Below are positions 24,748 through 38,265 of a stretch of DNA of 64,000 nucleotides, one piece after another. Below the pieces are notes generated by a model. It did not search any database, was not told the origin of the DNA, and saw only the letters and a list, made by a program, of their open reading frames with translations. Position numbers and translations under genes: made by a program. This DNA is from Fasciolopsis buskii (taxonomy: Eukaryota; Platyhelminthes; Trematoda; Plagiorchiida; Fasciolidae), in contig LUCM01007437.1 of assembly GCA_008360955.1 (NCBI GenBank), positions 65,052 through 129,051 on the forward strand, given 5' to 3'. Position 1 is the first letter of the stretch; every line of letters starts with the position of its first letter.

Positions 24748-25886
24748 TATTAAGGCTGAGGGTTTGTAGGGTAGAACAAAGAGGGCGTTGTGACTCTTTA
24801 TTAGATTCTGACACGTCCAATTCGAGTTCAAGTACATCACGAGAACATGTGAGTGGCTAGCTGAGGACCAATCCAGACACTACCAATTAATGGCGATCGT
24901 TTGCCATGCAACTAGTGCAACACAATAGTATCAGAGAACCAGAAAACAATAAAACAGTTGGTTGGGGTTCGTGCGAATTGCCCCGTAAATATTCCTAATT
25001 CTGAACTGGTAATTGCGGGACTCTGAGACCGTATGTATCACGGCTTCCACAGAAACTGTCATTGTAAGCCAGTCCTGTGTCTCATGTACACAGGTTTCTT
25101 CCGTCAGCATCATGTCAGTATTTGTCCATCTTCCGGGGTAGGCGGTGGTTAATAGTTGATAATGACTCGATATTGTAACCCCGATGGTCCCGGCCTTTAA
25201 GCTCATCCCTCTCGTCAACCCTGTGTGGCGTGACCCTGATCTTCACAGTGTGACACAGTTGTTTTACTAATACACGGAAGCAAAACGTGGTGAAAAACAA
25301 CCGCATAATGGCATAACACATATGTTAAGGAAATCTGTGGAGATTGAGACTATTGGTGATACAATATATGAGGTTAGTACTCGGACAAAACCGCTAACGG
25401 GTTAAAATATACATCAAATCCCAATCAGTAGTGTGTCGCAAAATTGGTCCCTTGTTGGCTTGATCTACCCTCGACTGTGTTGCTGCCGAATACCTGTCGA
25501 CATTACCAGGTGTATGTATGCTATGGTGCTCGTGTCCACCAAGCCACTTATTGCGCACTACCTCGATGGTTAGTTGGATTGTGATGGATTTTACTGATCT
25601 CTGGAGATGCACAAATGCTGATTCATTAAATGCACAATCGGTCTTCTGTATTACTTCTTCGTTTGCCACTTTTCTATCCCTTCGCATTCAATAGAAGCGA
25701 AGCTGAAATGCAGAAATCCAGATCAGGTTTATTCCAATTGCGATTGATCGCGACTGTGCTGAATGTGTTGCCCTGAGTGATTTTCAAAAAAACTGAATTC
25801 TCATCAGTTGAATGACCTTATTACCGACAACCGACTTTCTCTACCTTCTCTGGAATAATTCTTCACCCACCTCTTTTCCATTTCAG

Positions 25887-26042
25887 ACTGAGATCACGTA
25901 TATGTCTGGGCAAGTATCGATCGATACCAACTCATGCTCCTAGTCACCGGGCTCTTCAAAAGCTACATCAGGAAGCCAGCTACAATCGGGCCGTTCATAA
26001 ACTGGCTTATCAGTATGCTGAACGAAAACAACTGGCTGCTTG
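25887..26042 (+). CDS. Exon 6, conserved-looking region of unknown split gene
   Basis: A strong acceptor (cacctcttttccatttcag) and donor gtacgt bound 156 bp. The first base completes the Glu codon of exon 5. The exon then reads LRSRICLGKYRSIPTHAPSH, RALQKLHQEASYNRAVHKLA and YQYAERKQLAA, ending two bases into a Trp codon. It is dense in Ala, Leu, Tyr and Arg with helical periodicity and has no low-complexity stretch, so it reads like a conserved folded segment. The forward frame at 25934-26197 is a shadow of this exon. No family was recognised; a ciliary coiled-coil protein is a guess only. Confidence 0.75.
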
Positions 26043-26939
26043 GTACGTCATCCGCATGGTTATATCTACCTCTATTGCTACCATTTCCACCAGTCACATC
26101 ATTAGCATCATCAACATCAGCAGCAGCAGCATCAACAACGACAATAAAAACAACAGCGGTAATATCTCCCACTTCTTTAAGGCAAACTAACTACTGAGTT
26201 TTTCTCATAGCCTGTCCACTACTGAGCTCGAAAGATTTTTCCAGTAACTCAACTAAATCCAACTTGTTCTGGCCCGGTGTGTCCCGATTGGAACCGCGCC
26301 CTTATTTGGACGGCCGTATCCCGTCAAGTGACTTGAATCGGTTATAACTTTCAAATGAGACTCATATGCCCCTTAAATTGAAACACCTAAACCAGACGGG
26401 CAACAGAGAATTTATTTTTGTAAATTGCAAAGAATGGAGAGTTGTTAGCATCCGAGTAGTGAAATCCTGGTAGCACTGTTAAACACGATAGGAACTGGCG
26501 CGCTGAAGCATTGAGATCGGGAATATAGTACCAAAGTTAGGATTTATTTGGCTTCGAATATGGTCTATGTTTTGATCGGACTACGGTTGTTTGGTGCATA
26601 GGAAACAAATTTTGAACCAACACAATATTGACGTACTACGTTCTCCGAGAATGTCTTCAGTTGATTTGCTAAAGCCAGCAAAATTCTCAACTTTTGACTA
26701 GACCAAAGCAATTTATCCAGGCTCCGGTTTTTGATCCACGAACTGCACGAGGCGGTTTGATGCAAACACTACTTAGCACGACTCCACGCTACGAGGGGTA
26801 GCGCACTTACACCGATAAAATTATACTTTATTCGCCTTTTCTAACTTTCATTTCATTTAGATATTGTCCACCATACTTCCAACTACGGCACAGTCCTTGC
26901 TAAAGACCGGGGCGTAGGGTCGAGGGTCGAATAACTGGA

Positions 26940-27560
26940 AAATGTAAACAGGGCTCTTTCGATTCTGTTCTGTTGGTCAGATCCTGAAATTCTTTTCGTA
27001 ACATGCAATATGATAAAGGAAAATTTCGACACATTCGTAAAGGATTGGAAATTCTCAGTAAACAGGAGGCAATTGGGTTATCAAGACTCACTAAGGCATC
27101 GTGGAGTTATACTGGACCAAAGTCTTACGTGGCCGCGGCTTGTAAGCCACATGAGAAGCTTATCTTTTTATGCCTCACCTCTCAAATTCCACTGTGTACC
27201 TAAACATCCAGTTAAATGTTGTCTTTTATGTGTGTTCTGCTTCATTGGTCCATTGTCTCACCCTTCGCTCTTCCGAATTCTGTCGGAAGGTCTTAAATTA
27301 ATCTTTAAGTCCCTCAGGTTCTCGTCCACCCGTAGAGGCATACCAAGAAAGCTGAATTCATGTTCTCCTAACACATTAAAGTTTGTCGAGGGATCACCAC
27401 AAGAATACTCATTGATTCATATTATCCCATACTCAAACGCCTAGCCACGTGCGCTTACTCCTCCGTCGCTAATTTCATCTATAAACATGTTCAGGCGCGT
27501 ACCTGGGCTTACAGCTTTTCAACTGATCCGCAGCTGGCTAGATTCTTAGAAAACCTGAAA
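26940..27560 (+). mobile_element. LINE relic with late-RT motif
   Basis: The frame from about 27010 contains RGVILDQSLTWPRLVSHM. It resembles the (Y/L)LGV-LD-SLTW block found after the YADD box in jockey/CR1-type reverse transcriptases. A further open stretch, about 27410-27566, reads YYPILKRLATCAYSSVANFI and continues to a stop. It could be the same relic or an unrelated frame. Frame breaks and a missing catalytic centre indicate an inactive copy, probably of a different LINE clade from the 44031/49801 pair. Confidence 0.5.
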
Positions 27561-27716
27561 CTATAACATCACAAAGTAAAAGGTCTGGAGTGAAAACTTA
27601 TCGCCACTCACACCATGCGCTTTTATTTTATAGTTTTTACTCTCGTTAAAAATGTAGCTTTCGGTCGTCCAAAATAAATATCTGTTTTTAAGGTGCACAA
27701 AGCATTGTTAACAAAT

Positions 27717-27855
27717 ATGGAACGAACGAGGTTCGGAGTGCATCGAACAGTTGCTGCACCATATGATGAATTTATGTGTGCAAGTCATCAAAAGCCGGTA
27801 ACACAGCCTTTTTGGTCTGATGTTTAACTGGCCATCGTTTCGGTTACCCAAGGCA
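27717..27855. mobile_element. Strongly diverged MITE copy
   Basis: The text ggagtgcatcgaacagttgc then tgcaccatatg parallels ggagtgtatcgaaaaattga then tgcgccatgta of the 2251 element. Later ccatcgtttcggttaccc parallels its inner arm. There is no paired second arm. Confidence 0.45.
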
Positions 27856-28545
27856 GGCGACCAACAATGCTATGTTACAAACTTTTTTCCAGTTGCATGC
27901 ATAAAACATTTCCTTGAAATGACTTGACTTGATCCTAAACCTACTGATAAATACAAGCACTTAAGATATTCTGTTTAATGAAGCCGATGGTGGAATCTCG
28001 TGTATTCTGTGGTTTCACTCGAGTTTTTTAAAACTTTCATTGGAAACCTAAATGCGACAGGATTGATCTGAATGCGGATATTTCAATCCTGCCCTTTTCG
28101 AACCCATACAAAGATGCGATTCACGCTTTTAAATCTAATGTACTGCACCAACTTCCCTACAAGGCGACCCCCAGGGGATTTCGGGTATTTTTTTTTAAGG
28201 GTCGCTGGTTAATAAGTCTTCGATTTTGGTGGCTAGGGTGGGTAATTTTGAAATAGATCAGATAGCTGCCGGTCGCCATCGAGCCTGATCCACGGGGGCA
28301 GTACGCCTCCTTCACCATTCATTTTAATAATCTGCTTACTTATGTCTATTTCAGTAGACAAAAATAAAAATCATTTGTTTTTCCCCGTGGGTCCATACTC
28401 ATCAATCCAAAGCAGATAATCTGACATGACTCTCCAACTAAGCCTCGATATTTGCACTCCATACATTTTTTCGGCTTACGTACTTATTGTGTACTTTATT
28501 AGTTTTCCGTAACATTTCCTTTTGGCTCCCAACGGTTTTTGTCAG

Positions 28546-28633
28546 GTATCTGGACCTGGTTCACGATCTCAGAGAGGTACAAAACGATGAAAAAATTCTC
28601 CCTTTACTCAAGCAACTCATTCCTTATGCACAA
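28546..28633 (+). CDS. Exon 7, conserved-looking region of unknown split gene
   Basis: 88 bp between acceptor aacggtttttgtcag and consensus donor gtgagt. Its first base completes the Trp codon of exon 6. It then reads YLDLVHDLREVQNDEKILPL followed by LKQLIPYAQ, ending in phase 0. The pattern suggests an acidic/hydrophobic helix pair. The clean joining of a split Trp codon across a 2.5-kb intron is good support that exons 6 and 7 belong to one gene. Confidence 0.78.
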
Positions 28634-31600
28634 GTGAGTCGCTTTACGGTTCCTTCTTTTTATGATCCCATATCTCAGGTATGATGACCAATGGCGAACA
28701 TCACTTCTGGGTCAAACTAAATGGCCATTTAGGACTATAATTCAAATGCTCACTTATGTTTATAGCAATTGCTGAGTGCGCGCTCTCGGATCTATGTCCC
28801 CAGGGCACTGTTTTCTTTCATAGTGATCATTGTAAAACACTTATCGAGATTTATCCCATTAGGTATTTACTTAAATGCATAAAATATTGAACTACGTTCA
28901 AGCCTAGAACTAAATTTAGTTATCGTTTTTTTTGTTGTAGCGCCGCTAAATCCATGTGATGAACCTCGTTGGTAATTTCAAACAAAAAATGTCTTTAGTT
29001 TCACATTAACCCATCGGGAAAGGCTAATCTTGCTTTCTGTCTAACGACTCCAATACGTCTTGCAACTCAAAAAACTGTTTATTGCCGTCTGTTTCTCTAA
29101 TTTGTATGTATTCTGGTCTCAGTTTGCTTCAGTCTTATAGAATTCGAAGTAAAATGCATTGGCAAAGTTTATCTGACCATGTTTCGGTTGATTCATTTCA
29201 TTCGACTTTCTGCCTAGCTACGTTCTCAGTTTTTATTACGATGAACTCAGTTTGTTCTGTTCGGTCTAATACGACTTCATTCTGGATTAGTTGATTTCGA
29301 TTAGAATATTTGGCATCGCGGCTACTGACAACAAAATAACCTCGCCGTTTATCAGCTACTCACTTTCATCTCAGCCCATTTTAGTACCCTAAGGTCTTAA
29401 CCTGCTTTACCTTTTGTAAGACAGACTTAAGAAACTATTACATCAAATTGTTAGATTGTTGAGTAACAATTACATTGGGTTTTGCTCGAGTTTAGAGGAC
29501 TTCGCAAACCAAAGAATATTGTCGGTGACTGGTCATTGTCTCCAAGCTCTGAGATGGGAATAGAACGTACCATTGAAATCCACCCCGGTGTGAAATTCGG
29601 GTTAGGCCATTTCTGTGTCTGATTTCATTCCTATGGAGGAAGGAGGGCAGGTCAGCCATTTCTCCTGGTTTATAGAGTTCAGTGAATAGAAATAAACCGT
29701 CTGGAGTTTGGCCCTCAATTATTACTGATAGCTCGCTAACCTTATCTAATAACTTTCTGTCAGTGTTGAAATGGTTTATTATATTGTAATACTACTCATC
29801 GGTCACGAACTTTCGGATGTAGAACCGAATTGGTTTTCATGGACGTTCATGGAGTGGCTTCTAGCAGTGTTGGATCTATTAAGCCTAAGGCGATGGAGGT
29901 TGCGAACCTTCGAAGATCTTTAGATGAATCATGTACACCAATGTTAAGTGGCAGCTGACACCAAATGCGAGTGGCAAAAGGCAACTCGGAAGGTAACCTG
30001 TCCACAAAGCATAGAAGTGCCCACATATAACCAGTTCAAGGATAACGGACATCAGATCACCATATCCATTGCCCTGGCCGAAGGTCGACATAACTACGGT
30101 CTCATTGCACGGATTATCTCCATCGACAACCTGAGTGAAAAAACCGTATGCTTGCCTGAGTTAATAAAGGTGAACCGATTCAATTAGCGGTGTAGTAGAC
30201 CAATGAGAGGTGATCATAAAAAACAAATAAATTGCATGTCTATCGGATTTGGTTTTTCTCACCAGAGGGGTAAAATAGTGGGGGAGAAAAAAATAGATGA
30301 AGTCAAAGAACATGTCCTCTTCCCTTTTCTGCTTTACAGGACAAGCATAAAAGCTAGAGTTGACCTAAATAGTTTGATTTAGAGAACTTTTACCGCCCTA
30401 GAATGCTCTACTGGACGTGTTGACCAGTCGCAAATAAAAACTACCGACCTCCAGAAGGGAAGAATCGTGCAATAATAACAATAATAATAAACAAAACAAC
30501 AAATCATCCAACAGACCAGCAAACTCTGGATAATATGATTCTGCTGCGAAATTTTGCAGTCCAAAGGGTAAAACAACAGGGCGCATTTGGTACCGAAATG
30601 CTTTGTTTTCTCCAGTGTTTATAACACCTATCTTTCCGAAATACAAGTGCCACCAATCGTGATGCATTCGAACAGTTCGATTGTTTTCTAATGTGTCCTA
30701 GCAAAATGAGATGCATTAGCGAATACTGTGAATCTAGTTAGAGGTTTCCGTTATTGATATGTCCGTAGATTGTAAAAAAGCCAATTAAAAATGAGTGACC
30801 TTGGCTGTCTAGATAAACACGCGTAAACATAATAAATGAAATCCTACTGGATCAAGAGAATTTCATTAGCTTTTTAGGAATGGTCTTAGAATTTATCCTA
30901 GACTAATTCCATAAGCCAAAACTAACCCCTTTGACCAGAAGAAACGCTTATTTTATCGAGTATTTCACCCAAGATTACCCATGCGTTAATGAACTTAAGA
31001 CAGTTATTTGGTAATTGGGCGCTCTGTGCTAATTGAGGTCGAACACTGATGGTCGATCACGAACAGAAGAATTTTCGTTTGAGAAGGATTTTGGTTTGCA
31101 TCGAATTTGACCGCTCGCCAAGTCATTTGAACGCGCTGCCGTGAATCGCTTACACTTTCGGTACCACGGGGATTCAGCGACCGACCTGAAAAGAACAGAG
31201 GCAAAAAATACCAGCATGGGCCGAGGCTTAGTAAGCGTATCAGCCAGCGTCAACACTACCACATCCGAACCTGTATAACGGTATTACAGTATACACGCTA
31301 CATAGTGTTACCGCGCCAAGGAAGCAATGAGCGAGAAACAGTAAAATCTTTTGGTATCACAATGTGCAGGATTAGGAACGGATTTCAAAACATCAGTCGA
31401 TTACAGTTTTTTGGTTAAACCTTCGAGCTTTTTAAACTGAACAAGACCACCGTTTACGTCATATTATGAAAGTAATCAATCATATATATAACCATTTGAA
31501 GATTTTGCGACGGAATTTCTTTCCTCTAATTCTTTCGCAGATCTTTATCGGTGCTTCATATACTGCCGTTCAGATAGACTTCAATAATATTTGGACGGTC

Positions 31601-34600
31601 CAAGTTTCACCAAATGTGTAGCGTGAATTAATCGCGCAGTATAGTAGAGAATATTATTATGCGCTATGGTAGGAAATAATAAACGCCTTGTTCACATGCA
31701 CCGTTAGTTTTGTTGACGACTGGATGGCATGTGGTGATCTGAAAAACACGTACAAAAAGGAAATCTGTGGATAGATATTCTCCGTTTTCTTATTCGCGTC
31801 CAAGTTGTTCAATGTCACAAGAACAAAATTAGAAAAACCGTGTCAACGAATAGAGGAGATTGTGCCGTCGGAGATTTCTCCTTTATTCTAAGGAACTAGA
31901 CAACATAAAGGAACTGCAGAGTTACGGAATAAAGTTTCATGTTTAACTCTACCCGAATTTAGTAAACGTTATCCTGAGTAGAATGATCTTCTTTCAGTCT
32001 GGTTTAAGTCAGTTAAAAGTATACTCTGATTGAGGGTATGCCTCGTATAAAAGCATACCACGGCCTGAATCTTGATTCCATCCAAAATATGTTTTGTGTG
32101 ATTGCAGGAAAATTTCAGAGGAGGTATCGAACCATCGGACGTTGACTTGGAAATTTCAAAGCTTCTTAACGTATGACGTAAAAACAATTTCATTCTGCAG
32201 GCCCTGGGTGCCACATCGAAATGGTTAAAAAATTAATAGAGACTAATGGCTCGCCCATCGATTGTCATCATTTATTAATGCTGGCTTGTTAGCAAAATAT
32301 GAGCCGCTATTCTTCCTAACGGGCTCATGACGCGTCATAGTTGGGATAGGTTGAAATGAGGTATAGACTAAGTGCCTAACCTATTTGATTACTGGATTCC
32401 TCCAACGCATGTGGAACACGAATTCACTTACTCGGCTTTTTATGCTGCTGCCTTCTATAGCGAAAATTGCTCACATGACGGCTGTTGTCTGAGTCTCGCA
32501 AAAACCTGTAAGTACCTCTGAAAGAAGGCAAATGATTCGCCAAATCATTATCAAGTAGTCAAAATGAGTCAAAATTACTTCATTAGTTCCCACATTTTTT
32601 TCTTTATGTAATGTCACCTGACTGTGGTTTAGTACTACTCTCTTAATTATAACTCAGGAGCCTATTCTTAGTATAGAGTGAGTCGACAAAAGCAAATCAC
32701 AAACGGTCATTCTACGAGTGAACTATCGCGCTCCGTAGCGTGAATTCGTAGCTTTACACGAACTCCGTCAGTGTTTTGCGAATCATCGTTTATGACAATT
32801 TAGTCTAATTCGTGGCCGTTGAACAATCATCTAAGGCTAATAAACAAGAAAAATGTGAAGCGGTCATTGCCCTAAAATATTCGAGGGGTAATAAAACCTA
32901 TAATAAAATCATATAAGTTATTTTATCACAAAATACATCAAAGTATCTTTATGACTAAAACTAATCTTTATGCTTGGTTTTGCCGGCATTCTGAATGATT
33001 TAAAGCTCAGTACTGCTCCGCTTTATCGAAACTGGCGAAGATTAAGCCTCGGGGTAGCACAGACTCATCTCTTTCATAGATCCCGGACGTTTGCAATAGG
33101 GACCGTTCGAGGATCTTCCCATCCTGCAAGATAGCCACATCCTAGCCGGGTTGTAAGATTATTTGCACGGATTCGTTACTTCAAGGGAGACTATCGACCT
33201 TAGTCGAAAATCCGAACTCAGTTAGAAGTAGACAAGTAAAATTCGAAGAGAAATCTTGAAACACACCACGAAAATCCTTGCCCCGACTTCTAATTTTAGC
33301 CTTCTTTACTGCAAATCCGGTCATGCATTCGAAATCTGGTAAGCTTCATCACATTTGCTGGCTTGACTTTGTCCCTACTCGCATTAGTTGTATCCACAGC
33401 AATTCTGTATAATCAGTATTGTGAATGAAAAAGCCAGCGAACCGACATTGTGCGGGCCTATTAAAGCTAATATGCCTTTTATCCTGTTCTCCAAATGCAC
33501 GAAAATGATGCAGATATGTGAATGAAAATGCTCTACGAAACTCAGCCAATTTCACAGTCAATCAATATAGGGAAAGAAAGGTGCTTTGATGTTCATCCCG
33601 GATGAAGTTATTCATTTGCCTCAAAGAGCGACCCTTTCCAGTTGGGGTCGGAAATTAACAAATTGTCATATCACCATAACCCATTCCGAGTTGATTGAGA
33701 AAGATTCAAGAGTCGGGTAAAAGCAAACCAAGCCTGCGCATAATGTACCAGATGACTAATTCCGTAGGAATTGCAGTTAGTGACTGTTGTGCCTGAAGTA
33801 AACACGTCGGCATTGCTGGCAGGCGTTCTATCTCGAGATACATACTCCAACCAGAAAGCGTCTATCGGTGACTTCATTTGAAATTATGAATTCTTCATTT
33901 GAATTTGAAGTCATGCAGGTTAAATTAGAGAATACGTACAGACCATGAACATTGGCTACTGTGAATGTTAAAAGTAAAGAGATTAAGAAACAGACTTATA
34001 GGATTTTATTGCCAGCATACATTCATTCCTCTCGTGGTATAACAGGAAAAGACTCTCTTCGATGTTACTTGACAAATTAAGAGAACTGATGTTACTCTCG
34101 TGTTTGGTTTAGCCCTCTCAATTTCACAAGCAGAGCATTTGTGTATAGATTTATAATTGCTTTTCTAGTGTAAACTAATATGAAGTACGGATTAAAAACA
34201 GTGGACTCCATGTACAGAGCTTCATGGCAATTCCTTGGAAGAATAATTTAATAGAACAATCCTTTGAGAATTACCCCACCCTAGCAACTAAATTTTTGCA
34301 ACAACAATGGAAATAAAACTAGTGGGTGAAAGTTTTGATTAATTGATTTTATTAATTAACCGCCTACAGTTTAAGCGCACGAGCACACATACGGCATTCC
34401 GCGTTCATTCGGCGTAACTGCCCTCGCCTTATTCGATTTCGGGATAAGTAAGGCATTCTGTTAGAATAATGCATTTCCAAAGAGGATCCAACCGTTCGGA
34501 TTCGCAACGCGGTCAGAAGGAAAAGTCGTGAATCGGAATACCGTCGGTGGGAGGAAGCAAGGTGCAATACCTATTAGATGGAAACGTTATCTGGCCACAT

Positions 34601-35931
34601 TATTCCCTTAGTACGATCCTCCTAATCACATCTTCCAGATAAACACTGAAAAATTTTGACCCAATTGGCTTGAATTAGGGTCTGTTCAGCCACTAATTGG
34701 ATATTATTCACACCAAAAAGCTGGTTGATTGATTGATAGAGGCCAATGGGCACCAAATAGCTTCTTCGTTTTGTATCTCTCAGTGATAGCAAGTACGCGC
34801 GTCCAGGTCTGTATGAGTTTGATGACAGCGGAAATTTACTGAACTTGCACCGATCAATCACCGGGTAATTTTTGACAGATCGATTGACAGCGTGTCAATA
34901 CAATCTAAAATATGGATCATCCGCGAGCGTAAAACTCCAGTTAATAACATCAAACTGGATGTGATGTAAGTGAATCTGAGTTGTTAATCGCATAAAAAGT
35001 ATACAGTCAACTTGAGAAGAGTTATCCGGTCAGAATTGTCCCTTTCGAATGATGAAAAGTTTGAGGCAATCATGGGGGTACAGCAATGTGATAGTCAGGT
35101 GGTGTTTTCTAGCAGACTGTGGTATATTACCAGGAATGCTTATCACAATTTTGATGGAAAATCTGACCTTGACGTTTAAACGCAATTCCCGTGACCAGTC
35201 ATCAAATGATTGTATCCTGTGCAATTATCATCGTAACTGCACGCAAACAAGCATCACAAAAATTGCCACTGCATTCTATTTTAAATGTGTGCTCTAAATG
35301 ACTAATTGAGGGTGGTTATTCTTTAGAATGAGAACCTCTGCGTTCTCTTCTCATTGAATCAGTGATCGTAATGGAAACTACACTGATATCAAAGTCTCGT
35401 CCCCATCACTGACCGGCTCCAAACAACACAGTTTACCGATTCACAAGGAAAAGTAAAACGAAGCTGATTAATAACGAACCAATAGAGTCAGGGGCTTAAA
35501 TCCATCATCCGAATACAGTAATAATTGACAGGCTTGTTCTTGTTACCTGTCGCTATGTCAAGCCGTTTGAGAAAAGTCTATCAAATCGTGTGCTGTGAAA
35601 TTTCGGATTATCAACTTCAGTTTTCAACGCACGTGAATTTTACAGTTTTCGTTCCCCAAAACGTCGGTCTAATTTCCCTTTTTTGCATTCCGCATTATTT
35701 TTAACAGTTGGCCCCACAAGTTGAGTAGATCTTTTTAGGAAAAATTTTATTTTTTTGAAAACCACTTCTTAAGTTACAAAATTTTCCAAGTCCTGACGTA
35801 AACATTTTGAATAACAATCTTCTACTTACAACTTTTATTTTGTTTACTTCAAGAATCACCTGCGACACCATAGTGATAAATTCCTCATTATTAGCTCGGA
35901 TTCCCTCTAGGTCACAGTATACGATTGCTGA

Positions 35932-36345
35932 CTAAATTAAAAATCCTGGTGTATGTAAGACGGAAAACAAAATTTCCGAGTTCTTTTCTAGAAACATCTT
36001 CTCGTAATTCTTTGGACCATCATTTACGGTGCACACGTTTGCAAGATAAACGTGTCGGCAAATCTCCCTAAATCTCCATTTCAGTAATTTTTCAGGGTAA
36101 ATAAGTGTTTCCTTTCGTTGCGTATTTGGCGTGCATCCCAAATTAAAACCGAGACGTTTTAATTTTTGAACTACGTTTGCAGAATTGTGCGTGTGAAGTA
36201 TTTGGTATATTGTTCTGCTGGACAAAAGAAAAGGATTTTCCCATTGTTTTAGTGAAGTCGAGTAAAATTGCTCTGTTTTAGGAGGTGGCAATTCTTTTCC
36301 CTCAAAGATGCGTTCTTGTTGAATTTCTACCTTTTGGTATTGCAA
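35932..36345 (-). other. Unrecognised 137-residue open frame
   Basis: Among the longest non-repetitive minus-strand frames. It includes RTIYQILHTHNSANVVQKLK, then RLGFNLGCTPNTQRKETLIY and a Lys/Arg/Cys-containing C-terminal half. I recognise no family. It lies inside an intron of the plus-strand gene, so it could be a transposon fragment or chance. Confidence 0.2.
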
Positions 36346-36939
36346 TTTTTAAGGTTGTGTTCATTTTGAATCATTGAGCAGGGTTTAGTGCAAACAATCC
36401 AAAACGCACCTATAAACAATCTGATTTCCCTTTGCAATAAGCACCAGGACAGCCAGGGTGTTTTTAGCTAACTTCCAGCTCCGCGGTCACGAACAAAATG
36501 ACTGCTGCAACACCCAAATGGCCTTGAATTCAAGATTCTCTTTATTGCAAACGTCAGTTTCCCTATAGATGGCTGGTGAGTGTTGGTTAACGCCGATTCT
36601 GCCAAGTACTGAGTGACTGGATTTAAGTACCAGTTTTAGATTAAAAAAATAAATACTTGTGGTGTTAGTTGAAGCATCGTGAACCCGATAAGCCTGTATG
36701 AGTAGTTGCGATAATGGCAAAACCAGTCGTGTGCTTCCGAGGAATGTTGATCTACCATCGATGTACATGCTGCATACAAACTAATAACCAAAATAGCGGT
36801 CCTTTTGAGGGAACTGACCTTGTCAAATCGGCGAGTAACCTCCAATGGTTCAGAAGAAATGGCGGCACCCTTGCATAAGGCTCGCTAATGAACTTAACTC
36901 GGCCCGTTCACGGAGGCATAACATTGGATATGACAACGA

Positions 36940-37330
36940 GTGTGCGCAAAGCTTGCGCGCAGGAAAAAGGTTGAGTAACTCTCATAAATGTGCGGCTTGG
37001 AAACATGGCAGGTATGAGAGTACTGATCGTTTAAGCATTCTTCTCTTCGTACTACTGGTAGGATATGGCCGAAGAATTTCGCCATCAGCTGAGAAGTTAG
37101 GTGCAAATTATTGAGTGTTAGGGTTCAATCTTTAGAAAACGCACTCAATGTGAGTAGATTAGGGTGGTTGGGACATGTTTGTGCATACCCCCAGAACGAC
37201 TGTCTCGTTGTGCATTGTTGTCCGAGGCAGATAATGATTTGAAGATGATTAGAGGTGGCTAGTCGATGAAACCGTTGACCACTGTAGAAGGATAATGGCT
37301 GTTGAATCTTCATATCTGCTATATTTATCA
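36940..37330 (+). mobile_element. LINE ORF2 C-terminal relic
   Basis: Conserved landmarks of the tail after the reverse transcriptase appear in order, with stops between them: CGLETW near 36990 (family CGxETW), SFKHSSLRTTGRIW near 37030, then SLENALNVSRLGWLGHV near 37125-37180 (family SLE-TLN--RLRWLGHV). It covers the part of the element that follows the point where the copy at 44031-44677 ends (SLEQTLN), so together they outline the family's 3' region. It is inactive. Confidence 0.7.
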
Positions 37331-37533
37331 AAGGTCAACAAAAATCGGCGACATTCCAGGCGATAAACTGAGCAAAAAGCCGGATGAGAACGTCAATCAA
37401 TATCGACCGACTCAACTGCCCAGCGGACTAGTCGATCATTTGGTGTTGGTCAGAGAAAAACAAAAAAGCGAGTTGTTTTGATCCAGTAAAGGGGAAAATT
37501 GGTATCTATTTGACTTGGCTCTTCTTATTACAG

Positions 37534-37587
37534 TTTGTTGAATTCGGTGAAAAAGAGTTGGAGGACGAACACGTCAACTATCGATAG
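37534..37587 (+). CDS. Possible alternative last exon
   Basis: A good acceptor (cttggctcttcttattacag) is followed in phase 0 by FVEFGEKELEDEHVNYR and a TAG stop at 37585-37587. It is phase-compatible with exon 7, giving a short acidic C-terminus. It competes with the exon at 38266. No AATAAA signal was noticed close downstream, so it may simply be a cryptic acceptor. Confidence 0.3.
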   Translation, partial: FVEFGEKELEDEHVNYR

Positions 37588-38265
37588 GTCGATGTCAGGG
37601 CAAACATATTTCTTATTTTAAGTTTTGTTATACAGTGAACTGGGTTGTGTAGGTTCAGTTGGACTAGGGGGGTTTGAGACCTACGAATTCCTGCCCAGAG
37701 ATGGTTGGAGACTGCAAGTAATGTGGCTCAACCCTGGCAGCTCCAACTAGCATTCGTTGTGTCCCACTTGAATTACTCATTATTTTGACTTCTAAACATT
37801 TTTTGACCTTGGGGTTTGTGGTCAGATTATCGTACCCGTAACAGCTAAAAATTGAAGTGAATCAGATGAAATTAAAAACAAATTCGTGGTATTAGCTATG
37901 CTATAATCCATCACGTTTGTATTAGGAGCCTTGAAACATTTGTGACGATTTAGAAGTAGGCCACGACCGATGTCTAGGTAGTTTTTCATCCGGAGTTGTC
38001 GACCTGTTATGTTCAGTTAATTTAGTTTTTTTGAACAGACAAATTTAAGAAATTAAATTTTATCACAGAAACCTAGGTCCCACATAGTTGGCTTCAGCCA
38101 TCCCTCCTGTGTTGAATACCGCTCCTTGCGAACAGTTTGTTTTTGCTTTTGTCGTTTGCATTAGTATAAGCCGGTCATCTTGAAGCGTCAGAAATCTCGC
38201 TAATTGATGTGAAAGATATCGCAATCGGATTTGCTTATTTCGTTATTTTAACTTTATCGTTCAAG

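Larger units (their letters stand above)
17495..25886. other. Intron 5 of the split gene
   Basis: Predicted intron of about 8.4 kb. It holds a possible mariner-like relic (about 18600-19200), a SINE (about 19335-19480), two minus-strand LINE relics (20480-20760, 20990-21440), a TTG/CTG-rich tract (23085-23127) and a TA microsatellite (24727-24747). Several 60-130 residue frames here show no domain or splice support. Confidence 0.5.
26043..28545. other. Intron 6 of the split gene
   Basis: Predicted intron of about 2.5 kb. It holds an imperfect trinucleotide stretch near 26096-26160, a LINE relic at about 26940-27560 and a diverged MITE at about 27717-27855. Confidence 0.5.
28634..38265. other. 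Intron 7 of the split gene
   Basis: The longest predicted intron, about 9.6 kb. It holds a LINE 3' relic at about 36940-37330 and a possible alternative terminal exon at 37534-37587. A 137-residue minus-strand frame at 35932-36345 has no recognised domain. The 79-residue plus frame at 29948-30187 looks protein-like but has no splice context. No other features were seen. Confidence 0.5.
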
